Made by a program: the position numbers and the translations under genes. A DNA stretch of 37,024 bases from Actinomycetes bacterium (GTDB taxonomy: Bacteria > Actinomycetota > Acidimicrobiia > Acidimicrobiales > RAAP-2), in assembly GCA_021810205.1 (NCBI GenBank), contig JAJZJC010000029.1:1-37024 (forward strand). The letters are read 5' to 3'. This document shows, piece after piece, positions 7,688-15,940 of this stretch (within the stretch, counting starts at the first letter, position 1; each line of letters begins with the position of its first letter). Under the pieces are notes generated by a model that saw only the letters and a program-made list of their open reading frames with translations, searched no databases and was not told the DNA's origin.

Positions 7688-9013
7688 ATGACGTTCGTCG
7701 ACCGTGCGGACGCGGGTCGCCAGCTCGCGCGACGGCTCACTCACCTGCGCGACGAGCCGCTGGTCGTGCTCGGCCTGCTCCGTGGCGGCGTCCCCGTCGC
7801 CTACGAGGTCGCCGCGTCGCTCAGAGCCCCGCTCGACGTGATCGTCGTGCGCAAGCTGGGCGTGCCCTACCAACCCGAGCTCGCGATGGGGGCCGTCGGT
7901 GAAGACGGCGTGCTCGTCGTCGACAAGGGCATCGTCCGCGCGACCGGGATCGGCGTCGACCAGTTCGCCGGGGTCGAAGCGCGCCAGCGCGCGGAGGTCG
8001 AACGGCGCGCGCGAGAGCTACGCGTGCGTCGCCCGCGCGTCGATCTCGAGGGCCGCACCGCGCTCGTCGTCGACGACGGCATCGCGACCGGCGCCACCGC
8101 GCGCGCCGCATGCCAGGTCGCGCGCGCGCACGGCGCGAGACGGGTCGTGCTCGCCGCCCCCGTCGCCCCGCTGGGTTGGGAAGAGCGCCTCGGCGCCGAC
8201 GCCGACGAGCTGGTATGCGTGGACACCCCCGAGTCGTTCTCCGCCATCGGGCAGTGCTACGAGCACTTCTTTCAGGTCACCGACGCAGAGGTGCTCGACT
8301 GCCTCGAGCGGGCTCGCCGCGCGCGGTCCGCGCAGGAAGCGACGTCACCGCAGCGCCTCGCGCGCGACGAAGGCGTCGCGATCCCCGCCGGGACCGTCCA
8401 GCTCAGCGGCCACCTCGCCCTCCCGGTGTCCCCGATCGGAGTGGTGGTCTTCGCGCACGGTAGCGGCAGCAGCCGCCACAGCCCCCGCAACCAATACGTC
8501 GCGGGCGTGCTGCAGCACGTGGGCATCGCCACGCTGCTCTTCGACCTGCTCACCGAGGAAGAGGAGCGCAACCGCGCGAACGTGTTCGACATCGAGCTTC
8601 TCGCCGGCCGACTGGTGGAGGTCACCCGCTGGCTGCATGTGCAGCCGCTCGAAGAGGCGCTGCCCATCGGCTACTTCGGGGCGAGCACCGGGGCGGGCGC
8701 GGCCTTGTGGGCTGCAGCCGAGCCAGGATCGAGGGTTGCCGCCGTGGTCTCGCGCGGCGGGCGCCCCGACCTCGCCGATACCAGGCTCCCCCGCGTCGGT
8801 GCGCCGACGCTCCTCGTCGTGGGCGAACGGGATGACGCCGTGCTGGCACTGAACCGGCAGGCACAGGCGAAGCTGCGCTGCGACAGCCGCCTTGCCGTGG
8901 TGCCCGGAGCAACCCACCTGTTCGAAGAGCCAGGCGCCCTCGAGGCCGCGGCCTACGCCGCGCGCGACTGGTTCGTCGCGCACCTTGTCGCGGCACGGGC
9001 CGCGGCGAGCTGA
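7688..9013 (+). CDS. phosphoribosyltransferase fused to alpha/beta hydrolase
   Basis: The 441-residue protein has two domains. Residues ~1-215 are a type I phosphoribosyltransferase with the PRPP loop VVDDGIATGATARAA. Residues ~225-441 are a dienelactone-hydrolase-like alpha/beta hydrolase: oxyanion region FAHGSGSS, nucleophile elbow FGASTGAG, acid residue in GERDDAVL and His in GATHLFEEPG. The same architecture is known in mycobacteria (Rv0571c type), where the function is not settled. AAGGAGG lies just upstream of the ATG. The gene diverges from the aminotransferase and converges on the RNA methyltransferase. Confidence 0.87.
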   Translation: MTFVDRADAGRQLARRLTHLRDEPLVVLGLLRGGVPVAYEVAASLRAPLDVIVVRKLGVPYQPELAMGAVGEDGVLVVDKGIVRATGIGVDQFAGVEARQRAEVERRARELRVRRPRVDLEGRTALVVDDGIATGATARAACQVARAHGARRVVLAAPVAPLGWEERLGADADELVCVDTPESFSAIGQCYEHFFQVTDAEVLDCLERARRARSAQEATSPQRLARDEGVAIPAGTVQLSGHLALPVSPIGVVVFAHGSGSSRHSPRNQYVAGVLQHVGIATLLFDLLTEEEERNRANVFDIELLAGRLVEVTRWLHVQPLEEALPIGYFGASTGAGAALWAAAEPGSRVAAVVSRGGRPDLADTRLPRVGAPTLLVVGERDDAVLALNRQAQAKLRCDSRLAVVPGATHLFEEPGALEAAAYAARDWFVAHLVAARAAAS

Positions 9014-9027
9014 ACGCTGCCTTCCAG

Positions 9028-9072
9028 CCTCACCAGGGAGGCAGCCTCACCAGGGAGGCAGCCTCACCAGGG
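9028..9072. repeat. 17-bp tandem repeat, 2.6 copies, over a stop codon
   Basis: The unit CCTCACCAGGGAGGCAG begins at 9028, 9045 and 9062. The third, partial copy supplies the last Trp codon and TGA stop (9066-9064) of the convergent minus-strand methyltransferase gene; the other copies lie between the two genes. Confidence 0.88.
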
Positions 9073-9834
9073 ATAGCGACCGTCACGTTCGAATGCGGCG
9101 ATCCGCCAGGAGTAGAGCATCGCCGACAGCGCAGTGGCAAGGTTCACGCTCGAGACACCGGGCTTCATCGGCAGGCTCACCGATCGGTGCGCCACGTCAC
9201 GGACCCACGCAGGCAGCCCGTGGCGTTCGCCACCCACCACGAGAAGCGAGTCGGCAGGAAGGCTTGCGGTCGTGAGCGGTTCGGCGTCGACCTCCAGTGC
9301 CACGATCGGCCGCTCGCAGGCCAAGGAAAGCTCCATGTGCGCCACGGGGAGGGCGAACTGCAGACCCGTTGCACTGCGGATCGCGACCGGCGACCAGGGG
9401 TCCTGGCCCGAGACCGTCACCGCTCCCACGTCGGCCGCAGCGGCCACCCGGACGACGGCACCGACGTTTCCCGGGTTGCGCGGGCGCTCGAGGTGCACGA
9501 CGGGCTTCGCACGCTGGGCGAGCACGGCGGCGACGTCGACGTCGGGACGCGCGCAGATCGACAGGAGCGGGCTCGAGAGGCTGCGCCGCGACAGGCGCGT
9601 GAACCGCTCCCTGGTCACCACCTCGAGGACTGCTTCGATACCGGGGACGGACTCGGGCGCGAGCCGCTCGGCCAGCGCGAACAGCTTGTGCTCGTCGTAG
9701 GTGACCGCGACCTCCAGCACGGCGCCGAACCGAAGGGCGTGGCGTGCAGGGTGGAAGCCTTCGAGCACGGCGGACCGGGGATCTCGGTACGCGGCGTAGA
9801 AGCGGCGGGTCAGCACCGCCTCCCGCGCGTTCAC
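9064..9834 (-). CDS. SpoU/TrmH-family RNA 2'-O-methyltransferase
   Basis: The 256-residue protein shows all three SPOUT-class motifs in order: motif 1 HLERPRNPGNVGAVVR, motif 2 VVGGERHGLP and motif 3 LPMKPGVSSVNLATALS, which form the knotted S-adenosylmethionine site. The ~100-residue N-terminal part probably recognises the RNA. Such enzymes methylate ribose in tRNA or 23S rRNA; which RNA is modified cannot be told from sequence. The GTG start at 9834 has only a weak ribosome site (CAGGGCGG further upstream). Its 3' end merges into a 17-bp tandem repeat. Confidence 0.85.
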   Translation of the reverse strand: MNAREAVLTRRFYAAYRDPRSAVLEGFHPARHALRFGAVLEVAVTYDEHKLFALAERLAPESVPGIEAVLEVVTRERFTRLSRRSLSSPLLSICARPDVDVAAVLAQRAKPVVHLERPRNPGNVGAVVRVAAAADVGAVTVSGQDPWSPVAIRSATGLQFALPVAHMELSLACERPIVALEVDAEPLTTASLPADSLLVVGGERHGLPAWVRDVAHRSVSLPMKPGVSSVNLATALSAMLYSWRIAAFERDGRYPW

Positions 9835-9993
9835 GAGCCGGCCGCCCTGAGGGTCGAGACATGAACCATCAGCGCGTGCCTCCCGATGACCGATGCCATG
9901 CCGTCATCCTGGCAATCGGCATCGGGGACGAGACTGGTACGCCAGGGCCGCGACCACGTCGCCGACGGCGATCTCCCCAACCAGGTGATGGTC

Positions 9994-10020
9994 GCTCGCT
10001 AGACCTCTAGCGCTGCGAGC
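9994..10020. terminator. possible hairpin at end of NifX-like gene
   Basis: Two alternative pairings exist: CGCTAGA/TCTAGCG (9997-10003 with 10006-10012), and GCTCGC/GCGAGC (9994-9999 with 10015-10020). They cover the TAG stop of the minus-strand NifX-like gene. Function as a terminator is inferred. Confidence 0.35.
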
Positions 10021-10328
10021 ACCGCGCGTCGCGCGTCACCGGCAGCGCCCAGATGGACGGTGATACGCATCGTGTCGAGCATCCGGCGCATGCCGCCGCC
10101 CATGTGGTCGGCCACCACCGCGTCCACGTGGTGATCGAGGAGGAAGCGGGCCACCCGCGCGTGGTGGCGAGCCTCGCCACCGGCGTCGTGGAGCGAATCC
10201 CATCCGACGTCGACCTCTTCCCAACCGACGATCGCATCGCCACCGACGGTCGCCACTGCGATTCGCCCCGCTCTGCCCCATCGTGGGTCGACGGTGCCGC
10301 TGTCGTCCACGGGAACGCACACGATCAT
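9999..10328 (-). CDS. NifX/NifB-C-terminal-like (dinitrogenase FeMo-cofactor domain) protein
   Basis: The 109-residue protein matches the PF02579-type fold in outline: the start MIVCVPVDDSGTVDPRWGRA, then RIAVATV, the helix RVARFLLDHHVDAVV and the glycine-rich DHMGGGMRRML. Members bind iron-sulfur or molybdenum clusters in nitrogenase assembly, but many free-standing copies occur in non-fixing bacteria with unknown roles. No nif genes are seen here. ATG at 10328 has GGAGGG about eight bases upstream. A longer reading starting at 10451 would overlap the end region of the MFS gene. It follows the MFS gene on the same strand and may be co-transcribed with it. Confidence 0.7.
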   Translation of the reverse strand: MIVCVPVDDSGTVDPRWGRAGRIAVATVGGDAIVGWEEVDVGWDSLHDAGGEARHHARVARFLLDHHVDAVVADHMGGGMRRMLDTMRITVHLGAAGDARRAVLAALEV

Positions 10329-10453
10329 GGCGTCGATCCCTCCGTCGTCGATGGTGCCTGGACCTCCGAGGACACGGTACTCCCCCGTCGTCGCGCGCCG
10401 CGCGGTCGGCGCAATCCTCCCCTCGCGGACCCACTCGCCTCGATGCCGCATCG

Positions 10454-11827
10454 CTAGGCGCGCGCCTTTCGAGCTGCCGGTGACTGGCGCTGCGCGCGCA
10501 GCAACGGCACGAGCAGGACGATCGCGCACGCCTGGAGGGCGCCGACGAACAGCTCGATGGACGTCGCCGAACGTGCGTAGAGCGCGCCGATGGCGGTGGC
10601 GCCGCCGAACCAGGTGATGCCATAGACCGCGGTGAACAGCCCATAGCCGGTGCCTCGCCGCGACGACGGCACGAGGTCGGCGACCGCCGCGCGCATCGTC
10701 GACTCGTGGACGCCGAGCGCGCCGCCCCAGACGGCGGCGCCCACCCATACGAGCGCGGCACGTGTCGAGAACGAGAGGAACGGCACCGCCGCCGTGAGGA
10801 GCGGCAGGAGGAGAAGGCCGCCGAAGCCGATCCGGTCGTAGAGAAGGCCCGAGCCGAGCGCGGCCAGCGCGTCGACGCCCATCGCCACTGCGTAGACGAT
10901 GGGGATGAGCGCGGGTGCGACGACGTGGCGGACCTCGAGGTGGTACGAGAGCACGCCGAAGGTGGCGAACCCGGTCACCGTCGCCGCGCTGAAGGCGGTG
11001 TACAGCCAGAAGCGCCGGGAGAACCCTCGGAAGGTCTGGCGCCACCCGGTCCGTCCTGCAGCGTCGGTGAGTCCTGACGGTGTCGACATCGCCCCGCTCG
11101 CCCCGCTCGCCCCGCTCGCCCCGCTCGCCCTATTCGCGGGCTCGTACGCAGCGGGAGTCGGCACGGCGCGACGCACCACGACGAGCGCCACGAGCGCCAG
11201 GGCTGCGGGCACGGCGAGCACGGCGAAGCCCAGCCGGAACCCCGAGACCGCGACCATGCCCGCAACGAGCAACGGGCCGAGCAGCGCGCCGGACTGGTCG
11301 AGCGCCTCGTGGTAGGCGAAGGCACGTCCACGGCCGAGGTGGGCGCTGGCCTGCGAGAGCATCGTGTCGCGCGCCGGCGTGCGCACGGCCTTGCCGAATC
11401 GTTCGCCGACGACCGCCAGCGACGCCTGCCACAGCGTGCCGGCCGCGGCGAGCACCGGGACCGAGACTGCGGTGATGGCGTAGCCCGCGATGGAGATCGG
11501 CCAGTAGCGGCGGGTGCGGTCGGCGAGCGGCCCGCTCGCCAGGCGCAGCACCGAGGCCACCGCCTCTCCCACCCCGGTGACCGCGCCCACCACGGTGGCC
11601 GATGCCCCGAGGGTCGCGAGGTACGGTCCGACGATCGACCGGCCGCCCTCGTAGACGAAGTCGGCGAGCATGCTGACGACCCCGAAGGCGAGCACGAAGC
11701 GCAACGGCGAGTAGCGGTTCACGGTGCCCCGACCGTCGGGGCCGGGCTCCTGCGCACCGGGCTCCTGCGCACCGGGCTCCTGCGCACCGGGGTGGTCCGC
11801 CTCGGTGTCCTCCGGCTCGCTCCCCAT
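10454..11827 (-). CDS. major facilitator superfamily transporter
   Basis: This is a 457-residue polytopic membrane protein with about 12 helices in two halves. The loop after helix 2 carries the MFS signature-like GPLADRTRRYWP, and the second half has GSGLLYDRIGFGG. The pattern RFGKAVRTPARDTMLSQAS is typical of a little-studied group of actinobacterial MFS proteins of unknown substrate. Two coding tandem repeats interrupt soluble parts: PGAQE three times near the N-terminus, and Gly-Ala-Ser repeated in the central cytoplasmic loop. ATG at 11827 is chosen as the last Met before the family-like region; the open frame continues much further upstream without similarity. Confidence 0.82.
   Translation of the reverse strand: MGSEPEDTEADHPGAQEPGAQEPGAQEPGPDGRGTVNRYSPLRFVLAFGVVSMLADFVYEGGRSIVGPYLATLGASATVVGAVTGVGEAVASVLRLASGPLADRTRRYWPISIAGYAITAVSVPVLAAAGTLWQASLAVVGERFGKAVRTPARDTMLSQASAHLGRGRAFAYHEALDQSGALLGPLLVAGMVAVSGFRLGFAVLAVPAALALVALVVVRRAVPTPAAYEPANRASGASGASGASGAMSTPSGLTDAAGRTGWRQTFRGFSRRFWLYTAFSAATVTGFATFGVLSYHLEVRHVVAPALIPIVYAVAMGVDALAALGSGLLYDRIGFGGLLLLPLLTAAVPFLSFSTRAALVWVGAAVWGGALGVHESTMRAAVADLVPSSRRGTGYGLFTAVYGITWFGGATAIGALYARSATSIELFVGALQACAIVLLVPLLRAQRQSPAARKARA
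11092..11127. repeat. 9-bp tandem repeat, four copies, in MFS loop
   Basis: CCCCGCTCG occurs four times in tandem and encodes a Gly-Ala-Ser repeat in the central cytoplasmic loop of the MFS transporter. The period keeps the reading frame. Confidence 0.85.
11744..11788. repeat. 15-bp tandem repeat, three copies, in MFS N-terminus
   Basis: GGGCTCCTGCGCACC is present three times exactly and encodes PGAQE repeated in the N-terminal cytoplasmic tail of the MFS transporter. Confidence 0.88.
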
Positions 11828-12131
11828 GCTCCGGTGCTCCGTCGTCTCGTGCGGTCGACAACGACGCAGGGTCGCCGACGCGGCGTCGGTGCCATCCTGT
11901 CGGCTCCAGGGCTCGTGACGCCAGCACGGCGGTGCTCGTGCGCCGACAGCGCCACGGCATGGATGGTGCCGGGCTGTTGGCCCGCGGGCGAGCTCATCCC
12001 ATTGCTGGGCCCCGGCAATCCCGCTCCCGGCCCGCCTGTTCGCGCAGCGCGCATCGAGGACGTGCCGGGCAGTGGTGCCGCCGCTACGGTCGACCCCCGA
12101 GGTGCCTGCGACCGAGGGGGAGGAGCACCAC
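11828..12131. other. divergent intergenic region
   Basis: About 300 bp separate the divergent MFS and BASS-type transporter genes. TACGGT at 12085-12090 is a plausible -10 for the plus-strand gene, followed by a strong GGGGGAGGAG ribosome site before its GTG. No coding similarity, hairpin or operator was recognised in the rest. Confidence 0.4.
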
Positions 12132-13145
12132 GTGGAGGCCCATGACCATCGGCCGTCGCATCGGAGCGCGCGCGTGCCGGCGCACGGGGCGCCGAGCGGG
12201 CACGGTCGCACGTCGGCGATCGCGACGCGCGCCGAGACCCTCCTCGTCCCGATCTTCGTGGTCGTCGGCGTCGTGGGCGTGGCGCTCCCGTCCCCCGCGC
12301 GCGCCCTCGATCGCGCTGGCGCGGTCGACCCGACGCTCGCCGTGCTGGTGCTCAGCGCCGGCATGACCGTCGACGTCCGGCACCTCCGGCACGCCGTGCG
12401 GCACTGGACCCGGATCGCGATCGTGCTCCTCGCAAGCTCGGTGGTGCTGCCCGGGCTCGCATGGGCGCTCAGCCATCTGGTCTCGGGCGCGTTGCGCGAC
12501 GGGGTGCTCGCGCTCGGTGTCGCCCCGAGCGAGGTGGCCTCTTTGGGGTTCGCCGCGATCGGGGGCGGAGAGGTCTCGGTCGCGGTCGCGCTGCTCGTCG
12601 GCTCGAGCCTCGTCACCGTGCTCGCCGGCGGCCCGGTGCTCGGCGCGCTGTCGGGCGTCCCGAGCGTGCACCCTGCCGGGGTGGTCGTGACCTTGGTGCT
12701 GGTCGTCGGGCTGCCCCTCGTGGCGGGTATGGCGCTTCGCCACGCGCTCGGGTCGCGCGCGGGGGCGCTCGATGGCGGGCGCCTCGTCTCCGCCACCGTC
12801 CTTGTCGTCTTGTTGTGGGAAGTCGCAGGCCAGGTGCAGCTGCACGCCGCCTACCTCGCAGTGGTGGGCGCCCTCTGCGGCTTCCTCGCCGGCGCGGGCG
12901 CGCTCGGATGGGTGCTCACGAGGGGTGTCCGGCCGTCCCTGCAAGTGGGGCTCGCGCTACCGACCGCGATGCGCGACTTCGCCGTCGCCGCGGGGATCGC
13001 GACGAGCGCCTTCGGTGTGCGCGCCGCCGGGCCGCTCGGCGTCTACGGCGTGCTCGTGCTGGTGCTGGGCGGGCTCGGTGCCAGGGCGATGGCCAGCGCT
13101 GGCAGGACGCCACGACGCCACGCGCGGTGTCCGGGTGTCCCCTAG
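12132..13145 (+). CDS. bile acid:sodium symporter (BASS)-like membrane transporter
   Basis: The 337-residue protein is predicted to have about nine or ten membrane helices. The crossover region characteristic of BASS-type carriers is visible: GVAPSEVASLGFAAIGGG, then EVSVAVALLVGSSLVTVL, and in the second half LALPTAMRDFAVAAGIA. Family members move organic anions with sodium or protons; the substrate here is unknown. GTG at 12132 is preceded seven bases upstream by GGGGGAGGAG, which decides the start over the open frame reaching 12072. The ~40-residue N-terminal tail is His/Arg-rich and probably cytoplasmic. Confidence 0.75.
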   Translation: MEAHDHRPSHRSARVPAHGAPSGHGRTSAIATRAETLLVPIFVVVGVVGVALPSPARALDRAGAVDPTLAVLVLSAGMTVDVRHLRHAVRHWTRIAIVLLASSVVLPGLAWALSHLVSGALRDGVLALGVAPSEVASLGFAAIGGGEVSVAVALLVGSSLVTVLAGGPVLGALSGVPSVHPAGVVVTLVLVVGLPLVAGMALRHALGSRAGALDGGRLVSATVLVVLLWEVAGQVQLHAAYLAVVGALCGFLAGAGALGWVLTRGVRPSLQVGLALPTAMRDFAVAAGIATSAFGVRAAGPLGVYGVLVLVLGGLGARAMASAGRTPRRHARCPGVP

Positions 13146-13311
13146 CCACTCGTGGTACGACGCGGCAACGACGGGCCTTCGCCGAGAGCCCCATGTCGCG
13201 ACGTCGCGCGCGGCGCCGCGCGTGCCGGCTCTACCTCCGGCGCCCACTTGGATACGGTAACGACCGAGGCACGTTCACCCGCTGGTCGCCAGCCGTTCGC
13301 GAAGGAGCCCG

Positions 13312-14115
13312 TTGGTCCACCTCACCGCCACTGCGCCGTCACACACGCCGATGCAGCCGACCGTCCTCACCAGCGTCCGGGTGATGCCGCCCAAGGGGCT
13401 GAACACGCAGTACTACCTCGACTTGAACCACTTCTCACGCGAGACGGCCTGGGCCCACGGCTTCATGCACGACTACGCGCTCTGGCTCGGCCCCGTTCTC
13501 CTCACCGTGGTGTTCGTCGCCGTCTACGCGGTCGCCTGGTGGCGCCGCGCCCCGAGGGTCGCCGCCGTCCTGTTCCTCGGAGGGGTCGGCACCATCGTGG
13601 CCCTCGGGCTGAACCAGCTGGTCGGCCATGCAGCCAAGGAGCTGCGCCCCTACGCCACCCATCCCCACGTGCTGGTGCTCGTGCCAAAGACGACGGACTA
13701 CTCCTTCCCCTCGGACCACTCGATCGTCGCGGGCGGCCTCACGCTCGCGGTCCTGCTCGTGCTCGGTGGGGAAGTCTGGCGCCGACGCGAACCGGCGCTC
13801 GGCGCTCTCGAGGCGCTGGCGGGCAGATGGCGATCTCCAGGGGTCGCACGAGCCTTGGCCGTCGCGAACGTCGTGCTCGGGCTCTTCTTGTGCTTCGGCC
13901 GCGTCTACGTCGGCGCCCACTATCCCGGCGACGTCGTGGCGGGGTATCTGCTCTCCGCGATGGTCGTGGTGCTCTTCACGCTCCTGCGCCCCTTCGCGTA
14001 CCGGGCAGTCGACCTCCTCGAACCGACGCCGGCGGGGATCCTCCTGCGCCGGCCGCTCCCGGCGCTGGCTGCAGCGCACGACGCACCCGTCGGGAGCACC
14101 GCCGACCCTCGCTGA
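13312..14115 (+). CDS. PAP2-superfamily membrane phosphatase
   Basis: The 267-residue integral membrane protein carries the three motifs of type 2 phosphatidic acid phosphatases: KELRP, PSDHS, and GRVYVGAHYPGD with the catalytic His. Helices surround them. Relatives dephosphorylate phosphatidate, undecaprenyl diphosphate or similar lipid phosphates on the outer membrane face; substrate is not known. The TTG start follows AAGGAG by five bases. An extended -10-like GATACGGT (13251-13258) lies about 55 bp upstream. The spacing to the next gene is short (49 bp). Confidence 0.82.
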   Translation: MVHLTATAPSHTPMQPTVLTSVRVMPPKGLNTQYYLDLNHFSRETAWAHGFMHDYALWLGPVLLTVVFVAVYAVAWWRRAPRVAAVLFLGGVGTIVALGLNQLVGHAAKELRPYATHPHVLVLVPKTTDYSFPSDHSIVAGGLTLAVLLVLGGEVWRRREPALGALEALAGRWRSPGVARALAVANVVLGLFLCFGRVYVGAHYPGDVVAGYLLSAMVVVLFTLLRPFAYRAVDLLEPTPAGILLRRPLPALAAAHDAPVGSTADPR

Positions 14116-14151
14116 TCTCCACCCAACGGCGAGGGACGCCCCGCCGACGAC

Positions 14152-14157
14152 TACGGT
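14152..14157 (+). promoter_or_regulatory. candidate -10 element for leaderless N-acetyltransferase transcript
   Basis: TACGGT ends seven bases before the ATG at 14165, where a leaderless transcript would begin, and no ribosome site precedes that ATG. The same hexamer occurs upstream of the two preceding plus-strand genes (12085 and 13253). No good -35 is seen. Confidence 0.35.
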
Positions 14158-14164
14158 CCGTGCC

Positions 14165-15082
14165 ATGACGCGAGGCTCCACAGCCCGCCATGCGCCGGTC
14201 GCGCCGGCGTCGGGGACCTGGGGCTCGGAGCGCCTGGACCTCGGCGCCTATCTCCGGCGCATCGGCCACAGGGGAGCCGTCGGCGCCGACGTCGCCACGC
14301 TCCGGGCCCTGCACCGCGCGCACGTCTCGACCATCCCCTTCGAGAACCTCGACATCCTCCTCGGACGGCCCATCGACCTCGACGTCGTCTCCTTGCAAGC
14401 CAAGCTCGTGACGGCAGGACGTGGCGGCTACTGCCACGAGCACGGGGGGCTCTTCGCCGCCGTGCTCGAGCACGTGGGTCTCAGCTTCGTTGCGATGTCG
14501 GCGCGCGCCACCTTCGGGGACGACGCCCCGCGACCGACCACGCACATGTGCCTGCGCGTCTTCCTCGACGGCCAATGGTGGCTCGCCGATGTCGGCCTCG
14601 GCGCGGACGGGCTCCTAGAACCGATCCCCTTCGCCGACGGCGCCGTCGCGACGGCGAGCGGTGGCAGCGCCCGGTTCCGACTCCGCGAGCGAGCACCCGG
14701 CTGCTGGGCGCTCGAGTCGAGCCGCGCCGAGGGGTGGCTCGAGCTGTACCACTTCACCCTCGAGGCGCGCCTGCCCATCGACTACCGGGTCTTCACCTGG
14801 TACACCTCGACGCATCCGCGATCCCCCTTCATCTCACGCGTCATCGCCCAGCGCGTGGTCGCCGACGACGACCGCCGGTTCCTCGTCGGCAACCGATTGA
14901 CGCGCGTCGGGCGAGCGTGGCAGGCGGAGACCCAGGAGATCATGCCGTCCGACCTCGGCGAGATCCTCCGGCGCGACATCGGCATCGTCCTCGACCCTGA
15001 CGAGCTCGATGCCCTCGGTCGCTACGTCGTGGCGGCTCCACTCTCGGGGCGGTCGGCCGGCGATCTCGGGCCCCCCCGCTGA
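14165..15082 (+). CDS. nat: arylamine N-acetyltransferase
   Basis: The 305-residue protein has the full NAT catalytic triad: Cys90 in RGGYCHEHGG, His127 in THMCLR and Asp142 in ADVGLG. The N-terminal STIPFENLDILLGRPI is also typical. NATs transfer acetyl groups from acetyl-CoA to arylamines and hydrazides; in mycobacteria they act within a lipid/cholesterol-degradation cluster, but no such cluster is present here. ATG at 14165 is chosen because a -10-like TACGGT precedes it directly; the open frame upstream overlaps the PAP2 gene and is not coding. The gene converges on the DsbA-like gene. Confidence 0.9.
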   Translation: MTRGSTARHAPVAPASGTWGSERLDLGAYLRRIGHRGAVGADVATLRALHRAHVSTIPFENLDILLGRPIDLDVVSLQAKLVTAGRGGYCHEHGGLFAAVLEHVGLSFVAMSARATFGDDAPRPTTHMCLRVFLDGQWWLADVGLGADGLLEPIPFADGAVATASGGSARFRLRERAPGCWALESSRAEGWLELYHFTLEARLPIDYRVFTWYTSTHPRSPFISRVIAQRVVADDDRRFLVGNRLTRVGRAWQAETQEIMPSDLGEILRRDIGIVLDPDELDALGRYVVAAPLSGRSAGDLGPPR

Positions 15083-15104
15083 GATCGATGCATCGCGGCC
15101 GCGA

Positions 15105-15818
15105 TCAGCTCGCGGCGCGCCGGTGTCCGTGCTGCCAGTCCTCTTGGACGCCGACCGTCCCCTCCTCCACGCCGAGCGCGCGGAGCTGTGGAGTCTCGCG
15201 GAGGGAGCGCTTCAGTTCGGCGAAGCCGCCGAAGCGAGACAGCGCGACCACGTGGTCCCACAGCTCGACGGCCTCCTTGTCGCTCGGGAGCCTGCTGATC
15301 ACTGGACCGAACAGGGCGCTGCCCGCCGGCGGGTCGAAGTGCAGGATCGGGGTCCCGACGTCGCGACCGGTCAACTCGAGCGCCCGGTCGGTCTCCGCCT
15401 GGATCACCGGGTCGAGCGAGGTATCGCCGATCGCATCCAGGGTGCGTGCCGGCAGTCCGAGCAGTTCGAGCACCGGCGCCGCACACGCGCGCGTGTCGCG
15501 TTGCAGCTCCTCGCGCCTCGCTGGCGGCGAGTCGAAGAGCTCGGTGCCATACGCGAGGTAGAGGTCGGCGACCGCGGCCTCGCCGTGGTCACGGCGCACC
15601 GCCGCCGCTACGCGCAAGAGCTCGAGCCCTGCGGTGTGCGCGCGCTCGTAGTCGGGCGGGAACTGCGCGGCATAGTCGAGGCCCGCGTTCACCATGCGCA
15701 GCGAGATGAAACGCCAGGCGACCTCGTAGTCGCGCTGGGCCGCCACGAGACGCACCCACTTGCTGGTCATCCAGGCGAACGGGCAGATCGGATCGAAGTA
15801 GAAGTCGAGGTCGGCCAC
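15105..15818 (-). CDS. DsbA-family oxidoreductase of mycothiol-dependent nitroreductase (Rv2466c) type, second active-site Cys missing
   Basis: The 237-residue thioredoxin-fold protein begins DLDFYFDPICPFAW. In Rv2466c-type enzymes this position is a CPWC active site; here it reads Cys12-Pro-Phe-Ala15, a one-cysteine form. The conserved cis-Pro region GRDVGTPILHF and the helical insertion are present. It is probably cytoplasmic, as no signal peptide is seen. One-cysteine forms can still work through mixed disulfides with a low-molecular-weight thiol such as mycothiol. TAGGGT about a dozen bases before the ATG is a plausible -10 for a very short leader. Confidence 0.8.
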   Translation of the reverse strand: MADLDFYFDPICPFAWMTSKWVRLVAAQRDYEVAWRFISLRMVNAGLDYAAQFPPDYERAHTAGLELLRVAAAVRRDHGEAAVADLYLAYGTELFDSPPARREELQRDTRACAAPVLELLGLPARTLDAIGDTSLDPVIQAETDRALELTGRDVGTPILHFDPPAGSALFGPVISRLPSDKEAVELWDHVVALSRFGGFAELKRSLRETPQLRALGVEEGTVGVQEDWQHGHRRAAS

Positions 15819-15940
15819 CAGCTCACCCTACCGGGGACCGTTCGCCGCCAGCACCGCCGTGACGCGGCCTCGATGCGGCGATCTGCCAGCCAACGGGCAC
15901 ACGCCGCTCGGCCCGGGGCACGGTGCATGCAGGCAAACGC

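Noticed and set aside
11828-12796. Long upstream extension of the MFS reading frame
   Set aside because: The extension overlaps the BASS-type gene in antisense and lacks similarity; the transporter starts at 11827.
15092-15105. Perfect palindrome ATCGCGGCCGCGAT between convergent genes
   Set aside because: It has no loop for a terminator hairpin, and such GC palindromes are common at this composition.
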